Shown here: piece by piece, positions 22,379 to 31,639 of the stretch
Numbering within the stretch: position 1 is the first letter of the stretch
Layout: every line of letters starts with the position of its first letter
NCBI GenBank assembly: GCA_025093985.1
Contig: JACAAK010000002.1
Coordinates: 2,542,001-2,606,000, forward strand
Direction of reading: 5' to 3'
Length of the DNA stretch: 64,000 bases
From: Calvatia gigantea
Taxonomy: Eukaryota; Basidiomycota; Agaricomycetes; Agaricales; Lycoperdaceae
Made by a program: the position numbers and the translations under genes
The notes under the pieces: generated by a model
What the model was told of the DNA's origin: nothing
The model's database searches: none
What the model saw: only the letters and a program-made list of their open reading frames with translations

Positions 22379-22693
22379 ATCCCAGTGAGTACAACAACCC
22401 TCCACCACTAGTGCTATGCTAGTGTAGTGTACTCATCTCAACAACCTTCCCCTCCACCAACTCCCATCACTCCTTGTCGACTACCCCAATCTTCAAATGT
22501 GGCTCCTGCAAACAGGAGTATTCAGACTATACCAACTACACAAGCTAATCAACAGCTTGCTGCAACTTCCCCCCAACGACCTCTCCCAACTCAATGTCAA
22601 GACCTTCACTGTGAGATATGTCTTGGAATGGGCCATTTCAAGACACAATACTGAAAGTACTACTGCATTCATTGCAGAATGAAAGGCCCCAGG
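22379..22693 (+). pseudogene. Element C ORF3, zinc-knuckle-like segment (left of LARD)
   Basis: The frame ending at the LARD reads CEICLGMGHFKTQY, a stop, then KYYCIHCRMKGPR. Across the LARD at 29435 it continues HFVKFC. Removing the LARD and one CCAGG copy restores a compact cluster of C-x2-C, GH, C, C-x2-C, H, C, suggesting a paired zinc-binding module in the accessory protein. Confidence 0.55.
22689..22693. repeat. LARD target-site duplication CCAGG (left)
   Basis: Exact match to 29430-29434. Confidence 0.92.
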
Positions 22694-23237
22694 TGTTGAG
22701 AGAACGAGTAGACATCCCAATATAAGTTCACACTACCTTAGCGTGTAGGCGTCAGCGGTGGAGGGTAGTCGTATTCATCCGGGAGACGGTCCAGTAGGAG
22801 AGGCGTATGGTAGCGGACATAGTCCTGCTTATACCATCGTACTCAGAGAGTCTTGAGGAGAAGGGAAGCGATGCTTAAAGAAGCTAGCGTAGAGGAGAGA
22901 AGACATAGTGTCTTACGCCAAAGGGCGTATCCAAAGGGATTACATACAGGGTAACTACATAGATGTTTATATACTATTAGTCCCTGGTCTGTGCACTCTA
23001 AACCCTTATACGGGTGAGGTCTAACTACCAGTAGCATAATGTGTGCATACTGTGCATGTCCGCATGTACTAGAAGGTTCCATGCGTAGTATCTACCTGCT
23101 ACTTACAGTGCGGTATCCTACATGCGTAGTCCATAATAGTGTCCGTTATTATCGACCCTCTGAAAGTGAAATACTCGAACCCCGTTTCAGCTATAAATAG
23201 ACTGAACCAACGTAGTGGTACGGAGCGAGATTCAACA
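22694..23237 (-). repeat. LARD 3' LTR (544 bp)
   Basis: On the plus strand it begins TGTTGAGAG and ends ATTCAACA. The minus-strand TATA candidate is TATATAAACATC (plus near 22965-22980). The only difference I see from the other copy is GCGTAG versus GCATAG (about 23085 and 29277), a CpG change. Confidence 0.9.
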
Positions 23238-23721
23238 CTCCTCCTCACTTGAAGGGGGGAAGATTAACGCTTCAATAATCTAGCGGTATTGAAACCAGAC
23301 TTAGACATTGGAATCTTCAACAAAAGAGTGGCAGGGCCGAACATCAAATGTCGGAGTCATCAACGATCATGCGGATTTAACCAGCTTTTTGAAGGTTGGA
23401 AAAGCATTCCTGAAGCGGAGAGGAATTGATGCTAGCATTTGCTATGATGGCTGTAAAGGACGCAACGACAATTGCTTTGAGCTATCAAATATCCTTTAAC
23501 TCATCTTTTAAACTCCCGCGACTAACTCGCTGCGACTTTCGTCTAAGAGTAAGGAGTAGGAAAGCCTAAAGAGGCTCCTCCAGAAATTGTAAACAGCAAT
23601 TCTTTCGAAGCGTTTAACAAGTCTGTTTTTCCGCGTAGGTGCGAAATACAAAAACCATTTTTGCTTATTCAGCGTGCGATTATTGTGAGATCAGGAAAGC
23701 GGCAGCATTAAGCCAGCGTAA

Positions 23722-23804
23722 CCAAGGCCGTCACTTTGCGGTTATGTAGATCAATCAACCGCGGCAGTCCTGTGAGCCGGCGAAGCAATGATGCTACAAG
23801 CCTT
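23722..23804. repeat. Dispersed repeat copy 1 in LARD (about 83 bp)
   Basis: From CCAAGGCCGTCACT to CTACAAGCCTT it matches 25690-25774 with only scattered differences. Both copies contain GCGGCAGTC, about ten bases, then GAGCC and GCGAAGCAATGAT. Confidence 0.8.
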
Positions 23805-23956
23805 GTTCTGATTTGACTCGAACAAATTCCAAATTAATGGATTCGCAAATGGAAGTGGTCTCATGCAATTTTCCTCCATGCAAAAGGCATTTCGGCCGAT
23901 GCGGATTAAGGATACAGTCCCAAGGAATGCATACACACTTTTTGTTATTTCCCATC

Positions 23957-24625
23957 AACTCTGAAAAGGAGGGAGGAACGATTAAGTCCCTTATTTGTTT
24001 TTCCATACAACTCCGAAGAGGTGGAAGGATCTTGAAGTTGACCCCATATATTTTTCCGGACTCTCGGTTTGAGGCGGATGGATAAACTCCATGTAGATGT
24101 TTTACCGTTGACTCTTGAAGAGGCGGAAGGTTACATTCAAAACCTATGAAGTTTTTCCTCGATCTTATAAAAGAGAGAAAGGATTGTTAAACCCTATCTT
24201 ATTTTTATCTTACGAAAGGAATAAGTTCCTGCCATATTTTTACAGTCGACTCTTGAATGAGTATGAAGGAATATGTTCCTGATTTGTTTTATCCAACAGC
24301 TCGTAAGAGGTGGAAAGGTAAAAGCATAAACCTTATAATATTTTCTCCTACAGCTCGTTAGAGGAGGAAGGAATAATTTCCTAATGTTATTTTTGCCTAA
24401 GACGCTCATCTTGAGACGTCGGCGGGGATAACTCCCCAGTTGTTTTATCAGCGGCTCACGAGAGGTGATAGGAACAATTGAAAGTCCTATGAATATATTT
24501 TTCCAGCGACTGTGGCGGAAAGGAATATTTCTAAACCTAATGTTTTCATCCAAGCGTCTTCGTATGAAGGCGGAAAGGAATATCATATCCTTTGTGTTTT
24601 CCCCGTCAACTCCGAAGAGGAGGGC
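23957..24625. repeat. Degenerate tandem array, unit about 51 bp, about 14 copies
   Basis: A core like ACTCCGAAGAGGNGGAAGGAAT followed by a T-rich spacer recurs with starts near 23957, 24009, 24059, 24110, 24161, 24206, 24248, 24299, 24353, 24404, 24454, 24508, 24554 and 24608. In many units the two halves of the core (CTCNNNNGAG) are complementary, so each unit can form a short hairpin, and some differences keep the pairing. Confidence 0.75.
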
Positions 24626-25689
24626 TCGCGATGATGTAGGAATCGTTATCATGTTGCGGCAGTCGCTCGAGCCAGCTAGTTACATCGCATTCGCGGCAGT
24701 CACTCGAGCCAGCTAGTTGCGGATCCGTTAGACTTTATTGTCAAAGCGAGGTCGACGAAGTGGTTTTGGAAAATGCGGATAAAATCCAGCGTAATCGCTT
24801 GAAGGCGGATTAAATCCAGCTCAATCAAGGATTGAAGATTCCTTCCACATAACACATATAGTGCTCGTCTGGTGTCATTCAGACTCTTTTCTTATCTGGT
24901 AAGCCGAAGCCCGTCAGATTATTCCAGTGTATCTTCTCATCCAGTCTGCAAAAGCAGTTTTGTCATCAACGCTAAGCATTTCTCACATGCGCGGATAACT
25001 GGAGAATTAAATCACAAAAGCGATGCCTTTCAACTTAATGAAGTTCCTTTGCTGTTAAGCACAGGATAAGGCGGTCATCGGATTTGGAGTAAGAATACTG
25101 TATCCGTTGTTCTCCTCCATGCTTTTCAGCATGTTAAGTTTCCTAACACATGTTACTCAATCATATTGCTTTTTAGGGCTCAGAGAGTGTTTATCATGTT
25201 ACGAACCACCGCGGTGCACATCAATTAAGACGGACCGGCAAAGTGTAGCCATTGAAAGCTTTAATCGTATGTGGTTATTCACCAGCAATTAAGAACTTGT
25301 TTTACTGTACTCCTCCCTCAGCGACGAGTATTTCTCGATTTAAATGTCAATGCGCATTGTTAATGGCGGATCATTATCGATGCAATTCCAGAAATAAAAA
25401 AATTTTCTTGCAAGTTTGTTAAGCTCTGCGAGGCGAAAGCTCATATGGAGGTATAACCATCACATATTTTTAGGATGATATATCCGAGCTGTTGCGCTTT
25501 TCTGGTAGACGCTAGCGTGAACGCGTAGCAAGTCTTATGCTTGTCCAACTCTAGTCGGTGAGTCCAAACGAGTTCTTCTTGAAATTGAACGCCTAATCCA
25601 TTATAGTCTACCTGTAGGTGACCCGCGTAATGAACAGTGCGGTCTTTCCTAGTCAGGTTCAATTGTGCAGTGCGTTTCAACCAGCGTTT

Positions 25690-25774
25690 CCAAGGCCGTC
25701 ACTTCTTACGATTATGTAGATCAATTAGCTGCGGCAGTCACTTGAGCCAGCGAAGCAATGATACTACAAGCCTT
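25690..25774. repeat. Dispersed repeat copy 2 in LARD
   Basis: Second copy of 23722-23804. Shorter relatives of its GCGGCAGTC...GAGCCAGC core occur at about 24656, 24693 and 27898. Confidence 0.8.
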
Positions 25775-28700
25775 TTAAGCGGTAGAAATCCTGTAAAGGA
25801 TGCACATATTATGCATCAAATTGGCGAATATGTCAGCGTAAGACATAGGATATGATGGGCGGAGATTTCTCGAATGGAAATGGAAAGGAATCAGGAGGTG
25901 ATCGTGGAGTTAAATGGAATATATCCTGCGACATCCTAAGATGGCGGATAAAGAAATTGCTATTTCTTGCTTCGTGCAGGTTTTGCTCTCTTCTTTGCAA
26001 ATGAACTGGTTTTACTGCTATCCAGTTGCTGAATCATGACGTTTAAGGGTATATTCCCTCATCGAGTAAGGCATCCAAATGTGGATTGTTCGTGGAACGT
26101 TAAGCCTTTCTGTGTGCCGCTTGAACTCGAAAGTTCTCGTTGATCAAACGATTGAGGTATGTTACATCCCGAATAAGCGATCATGTTTGGGCGGTCATCA
26201 TGTTAACTGATGCGCCGCGAAGCCAAACCCACAGTACAGAACCAAATTAATGGTTTATCCCTTGATTTACACAATTAAGTGTCTTCCACTATAAACGCTT
26301 GGACTGGCGCGTTACGCTCTAGTCTACGCTTAAACTATCACTGAGACGGGTAAGACTTCCCCGTTGCCATAAAGCTTTTAGGCTCTCAAAGTGTAGTGTG
26401 GATCAGTTTCTCTACGTCAACCGTTGCGAAAGCATTGGGAGTAGAAGGTTTAAGTAGGTTATTCATGCCGCGAATATTTGCTATTGCTCTCGTTTAGACA
26501 AACTCTCCTCCATAATCAGTTGCGACATTGGCCGTTGTCAGCTATACTGTAGAGGTTTCTCTAATGAATCTTAGAGCCTCATAACTTCTTTCGAAGGAGG
26601 ACAACTATCATCATGAGATGAGAAGTCATAGAGTAGCGTCGTAATTGATGACTAGCAATTCCATCAAGTCCGAGTATTACGCTCAAGGACGAGGATATTC
26701 GTATGAAGGATTCTGGATAAAGGTACTGATGCATTTTCCCTTGTGAAATAATCCAGAGTGGCGATGAAATAATGCAATCATCTTGACAAGTCATAAAAGA
26801 CGAGTGAAGAAGGCATAATCATGGGAAGTTCTGTTCGATGATGTCAAACGATATAGTCTAGTAGGCGTAATGTTCAACAACCAGACATCTCCTTGCTTTA
26901 TAATTGCAAGTTCGTGTACAACGATGAGATTGGGTGAACTAAAACAGCTCTTCATGACTTATTGCAAAGGTGGTGACCTTCAACGATTGCCTCAAAAGCA
27001 TTACGCTCGAGGACATACGTTATAAGATTTTCTTGATATAGATCGGCTGCACACTAATGTGGCGCTACAAATCTTTATCCCTAATGTCGTAGACAAATGC
27101 TGGAATGTGAAAGCAGTTCAGACTTGTCTTTCCCGTAGGATTCCAGTTTCTTGCCTCAAGCCTAATGTAAAGCGGCGAGGTCTAAGAATTAATTCTGGTG
27201 ACACAGTGCTGAAGCTCAACCGTTATACGTTGGGAGCTATTCTGCTAATTCCTAGACGTGTCATAATTTCCTTTCTTTGTAATGATGCGATTCACGAGAT
27301 CCTGTAAAGGATATTCTTCTCAAGTGAATAGAGCGACATGCTCCCACTATCATCTTCATATAACCCGCAGGGATTTCTCACTTGTTGCGTAGAAAAGGAT
27401 TTATAGCCAGTGCTTACATCTCACGCGGCACACCGTTATTCGTAGCATTTATCAAGGAGTATGAAGTCGAAAGTACTACCGTATATCCTTCCATCGGTAT
27501 CAAGGTCAGCGACATCCGAAGATGGCGACACAAGAACTCCTCCGGCGCCAAGCTCCGTAAAGAGCGGTCTAAAGGATCTCTTAAGGAATTCGTCGGCGTG
27601 TTGCATCGTATGGTGCTAAACTCATCCTCTTTCTTAATTATAGTTGCTAAATGGTGCGCTCAAGTCCTAATCGTGGACGGCAACTTCCATGAAGTCAAAC
27701 TTCCTTAAAGCAATCATTGTTATTCCTGTGGTTGGCGGACAAAGCATTTTTAACGTGCTCGTCCATGCTCTGACTTTAAACAGGTCTTCTAACTTGGGCG
27801 CGTAGTCATGCGCTTAACACAAGTGAAGGAACGTTGATGCTAGAAGCAGGGCGCGATATATAGCGACGCAGCTCCTCTATAAGAGAAATAGTATATGGCG
27901 GCAGTCGCTTGAGCCAGCGACATATTTAAACTATATTCTGAAATATTTCCTGAAACGACATAATGGCGGTATTACCAGCTCATTATCCTTCTCCCCTTAT
28001 TTCCCAGCTTGCAAGGACGCAATTAGCGTTCTTCTCCTTGCTATCTTCTTTGGATATTTTTGCGAATGCTGCAAGTGCTGCTGCAACTTAAGCGCTGCAA
28101 ATGCGGCGGCCCACTGCCTTAGCGTGGCATAAAGCGCTTATAGCGCATGAGCTATCCGTAGAAAGAATAAAGCGGTAGTCGAATAGACGTGGAAAGGGTA
28201 AAGCGTTGAAGCCTGAAGTGAAGGAACAAACGGCGGACTTCTCAAAGATATTATCTATATCCCAGCTTTATTTGATTAAGCGGGCCTTAGCGGCTTATAG
28301 CTGCCAGCTTAAGTGGGTCAAATAGCTCAGGTATATGCTCGTGGTGTGTTATTTTACTCAAGGCGGGACTTGCCCAATCGACTTGAAACACAAGAACACA
28401 AGGCTTATAATTTGCCTGACACTGCGGTATTTATTGCGGTCACTAAGACCAGCTAATTTACCAGCAAAGCGGAGCGTAATGCTCAGCGTAGATGATACAT
28501 CATATAGTAAATTACTGAGGCGGATCTGAAGAGAATCCCAGAAAGCCCAAAGCGTCGTCGTCGATCAGAGAGAGAATACCAGAACAGAGGTGGAGCAACC
28601 AGAGCGGAACAGTTCTGCTGCAACCCAGAATGGGGAGCGGACCTAAAGCGGTCGAACCAGACCAGAGATGACGGTTTGCCAGATCAAAAACCAAGAACAG

Positions 28701-28870
28701 GTAACAACGTGTCAGCATCATGTAGGACTGCTATGCGTAGTGCACGCGTTCACAACATGGGTCAGACAGGGTATCAAGTGGACCAAAGGCACCACTGTCT
28801 CCCAGGTTGAAAGCGACCGTAGCCTCCTCAAACTCTACCAGCGTGCTAACGCGGTCCGAGTGAGCGGCGG

Positions 28871-28885
28871 TCGGGGCCCATAACC
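28871..28885 (-). promoter_or_regulatory. LARD primer-binding site
   Basis: Minus strand GGTTATGGGCCCCGA directly follows the LTR end. Its first 12 bases equal the site of the copia element at 9487-9498. Confidence 0.75.
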
Positions 28886-29429
28886 TGTTGAGAGAACGAG
28901 TAGACATCCCAATATAAGTTCACACTACCTTAGCGTGTAGGCGTCAGCGGTGGAGGGTAGTCGTATTCATCCGGGAGACGGTCCAGTAGGAGAGGCGTAT
29001 GGTAGCGGACATAGTCCTGCTTATACCATCGTACTCAGAGAGTCTTGAGGAGAAGGGAAGCGATGCTTAAAGAAGCTAGCGTAGAGGAGAGAAGACATAG
29101 TGTCTTACGCCAAAGGGCGTATCCAAAGGGATTACATACAGGGTAACTACATAGATGTTTATATACTATTAGTCCCTGGTCTGTGCACTCTAAACCCTTA
29201 TACGGGTGAGGTCTAACTACCAGTAGCATAATGTGTGCATACTGTGCATGTCCGCATGTACTAGAAGGTTCCATGCATAGTATCTACCTGCTACTTACAG
29301 TGCGGTATCCTACATGCGTAGTCCATAATAGTGTCCGTTATTATCGACCCTCTGAAAGTGAAATACTCGAACCCCGTTTCAGCTATAAATAGACTGAACC
29401 AACGTAGTGGTACGGAGCGAGATTCAACA
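28886..29429 (-). repeat. LARD 5' LTR (544 bp)
   Basis: Direct repeat of 22694-23237 with one visible difference. On the minus strand it begins TGTTGAATC and ends TCTCAACA. Confidence 0.9.
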
Positions 29430-29966
29430 CCAGGCACTTTGTAAAGTTTTGTGCCTGAAATCCTTATCCAGGAATTGACCACAAGGATCTCCCTACAGAT
29501 GCCCTTTTTGAACTCCAACACAAGGAGGAGTTTCACCACACTGGTACACCTCTCGTCGGGGTTACCACCTCCCTTTCCCATGGCCCCAAGGCCCTCACCA
29601 ATCTACCTTCCCATGCTGACACCTCTGATTGACATGTCAACAACACCACCTGTTCTGATCCAACTCAGAACACCAAGACCAACACCCCTTCCTCCACTCC
29701 TATTCCAACAACTGTCACCACTACTGGGCCCAAGTACACCCCAAAATTCACCCTGAAATGTTCCAACAAATCTCATGATGTTGGAAACCTTAAACAATTA
29801 CATCAATCCTCAAGTCCTCGAGCAATTCCCTCAAACCTCCCAACTTATATTGTTGATGGATATCAACCCCAACAGGGTAGCTATTATCCAGAGAATGCTG
29901 AATTTGATTTTCGATGACAATGCAATTGCCAACATCACAGGTGAACCAGTAGGATACATGATCTGA
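29430..29966 (+). pseudogene. Element C ORF3, C-terminal part (right of LARD)
   Basis: The first five bases are the second CCAGG target copy. The frame then reads HFVKFC, a stop, and NPYPGIDHKDLPTDALF, continuing to about 29620. A frame change later leaves an open stretch from 29775 (VLEQFPQTSQLILLMDIN...) to a stop at 29964-29966. This is the probable C-terminus of the accessory ORF, degraded. No known domain was recognised beyond the zinc-like cluster. Confidence 0.5.
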
Positions 29967-30238
29967 ACATTTACTTGTAGATAAATAAAATTTACTTTAC
30001 TTCGCTACTTCACTATAGTAGCAAATTATGAAAACCTTATATTTGTACTTGTATTTCAAAACAAAAACTTCTTATTTGTTTTGAAATTTCTTTTTGAACT
30101 TAGAAAATTTCTTTACAAAATAATAATAATAATAATAATAAAAAATGTTACACTCAAAAACTTATAAAATAAAACATAAAAACTTTAAAATTTCTTAAAA
30201 AGAAAAATAGATGAGACATCTATGATAGAAAAGGATAA
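29967..30238. other. AT-rich tract before the element C LTR
   Basis: Untranslated part of element C. It includes a (TAA)n run near 30119-30140 and long A and T tracts. The purine-rich GATAGAAAAGGATA just before 30239 is a candidate polypurine tract. No gene is seen. Confidence 0.6.
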
Positions 30239-30763
30239 TGTTATAAACTTGCATATTTACTTAGATAATACAAGTTCTAGAATACTCTTAGACTAGAACA
30301 TACCTAGACTATGCCTAGAACTTAATACACATAAATAGCACAGCTTATGTCATAATTCAAAGTCATACCACTTTGAAGTTGTACCACTTTTAAATACCAT
30401 ATATAGACACATAACATACAAATACAGTACAATACAGTAGTACACCACTGTAGTATATAAACCCTTCAACTTGACTAGTAGACGACATTGTTTCTACTTG
30501 GTTAGGTGGAGACTCAATCTATAACTCTTAACACTCTCTTATACTCTACTCTTAAGTCGTTGCTTCTAAACTATTAAGTGTACTCTATAAGACGTTAAGG
30601 AGTTATACTCTGAGGATAAACCTCTGATCGTAAGACTTAAGAATATCCAAAGTAGTTGTATTACTTTGTCTATTCTTTGAGCCTTCAAGAAGGAGTCCCC
30701 TTTGATATCATCTGCATGATAGATATCAGGTTAGCTTAGTAATAAGTTGATCTCACTATAACA
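30239..30763 (+). repeat. Element C 3' LTR (525 bp)
   Basis: Begins TGTTATA and ends TATAACA. A TATA box (TATATAA) is at 30454-30460. By analogy with A and G1 the transcript should start near 30488. Some similarity to the G1 LTR around the TATA box fits the related integrases. Confidence 0.8.
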
Positions 30764-30814
30764 TGATTTTTGTACAAGCTTGTACAGAAATCATACAAAT
30801 TCACATGAATTTGT
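30763..30814. repeat. Two adjacent palindromes at the element C boundary
   Basis: 30763-30794 is a 32-base near-perfect palindrome centred on AAGCTT (one mismatched pair). 30795-30814 has a 9-bp stem ACAAATTCA/TGAATTTGT with a 2-base loop. The stretch 30815-31093 shows no gene or repeat to me. Confidence 0.7.
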
Positions 30815-31093
30815 GTAAAATCACTTTAAATCAGGAGGTTAGTGTAGTGTTGTCCCATTTTCCTGCCAGTTGGAGTACTTATTGGCTTTATTCAATCAAA
30901 CCCTTCACTTGAAGCAGGTGGCTATAATGAAAGAAACTCACCTCAAACAGTACTTTGCTGTAAAGTAACATACTTCCCAGCTTCACAAATTTTTAAATTA
31001 TGCAGTGCACCAGCTATTCATAGATTATCCACTCAACATTTAATATTTTAATTGATTTTCCCCAGGACAAGTCAACTCTCAGTCTCTTACTGT

Positions 31094-31383
31094 TGTTGGA
31101 AATATCCAAAATCCATTATAACACTGTCACAGTTATAACAATTTCAAAAAATCCCTGAAATCATGTTACAATGAAGTTACAATGAATTTACTTTATTTTT
31201 ATGTTTGAGCATATTTGAACCAGCCCCTGGTAATGCCAAATTTGGTAGTGGAACAGTAGTTATATGGTGGGGTGCAACAGACTAACTGAGGTGTTGTAAT
31301 GCATTGTAACTCCCAGGGTCAACTGAGGTGTTATAACATATTATAATACAGTATATAATAATGTTTTTTGGGTTTTTCCAACA
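31094..31383. mobile_element. 290-bp inverted-end element (MITE or small solo LTR)
   Basis: The left end TGTTGGAAATATCCAAAA and the right end (reverse complement TGTTGGAAAAACCCAAAA) match over about 18 bases. The interior is AT-rich with a duplicated AACTGAGGTGTT motif and no coding frame. No clear flanking duplication is visible, so MITE and solo LTR both remain possible. Confidence 0.55.
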
Positions 31384-31639
31384 ATCTATTTGTCTGTCTG
31401 TCTGTGTTGTGGAATAGGAGCCCTGAATATTACAATAAATGTACAGTCAACTTTGCCATAACCCAGAGTACTTTCTTCCCTCTGTGGGCTGTGGGTTAGG
31501 ACAGAGTATGGGTTATGAGAATGTTCCGTAATTCCTGTTCGGTGCTGTCCCGTGACATGACTGATGAGGACTACCGTGTGACAATGTAAAAAAGACATTT
31601 TGGATAAGATGCACAACACTTGATCGTCTAACGCCAAGC
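31384..31639 (+). promoter_or_regulatory. NOG1 upstream region
   Basis: This holds a short TGTC microsatellite (about 31390-31402) and no gene. It is the boundary between the retrotransposon cluster and the gene-rich part and must carry the NOG1 promoter. Confidence 0.5.

Larger units (their letters stand above)
23238..28885 (-). other. LARD interior, apparently non-coding
   Basis: The interior has a moderate GC content and many GCGG-containing words. It holds dispersed duplications and a roughly 51-bp tandem array. The largest open stretches (about 24194-24652 minus, 27382-27708 plus) resemble no protein I know and differ from each other in strand. It may be transcribed as a long structured RNA from the LTR. 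Confidence 0.65.
22694..29429 (-). mobile_element. Large retrotransposon derivative (LARD), copia-primed, no recognisable protein
   Basis: Two 544-bp direct repeats (22694-23237, 28886-29429) bound a 5648-bp interior and carry perfect CCAGG duplications. Orientation is minus: after the right LTR the minus strand reads GGTTATGGGCCCCGA (28885-28871), the copia-type primer site, and before the left LTR it reads the purine tract GTGAGGAGGAG (23249-23238 region). No frame in the interior exceeds about 150 codons and none shows gag, protease, RT, integrase or YR motifs. Near-identical LTRs imply recent movement, so enzymes must come from another element, plausibly a copia with the same primer site. 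Confidence 0.9.
20164..30763 (+). mobile_element. Ty3/gypsy chromovirus C (host of B, a solo LTR and the LARD)
   Basis: Right of the B LTR a different, AT-rich integrase starts mid-domain, followed by a chromodomain, an accessory ORF broken by two insertions, and an LTR at 30239-30763. Integrase similarity shows C and G1 to be related lineages. The left half of C must lie beyond the window. It is the oldest layer of the nest. Confidence 0.85.

Noticed and set aside
24194..24652. A 152-codon minus-strand frame as a gene
   Set aside because: It lies wholly within the 51-bp tandem array; the openness follows from the repeat unit being a near multiple of three.
27382..27708. A 108-codon plus-strand frame in the LARD as a gene
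   Set aside because: It lies on the strand opposite to the element, has no recognisable motif, and such lengths occur by chance at this base composition.
22694..29429. The LARD as a plus-strand element
   Set aside because: On the plus strand the LTR is followed by CTCCTCCTC with no primer site, while on the minus strand a copia-type primer site and a purine tract sit exactly at the expected ends.
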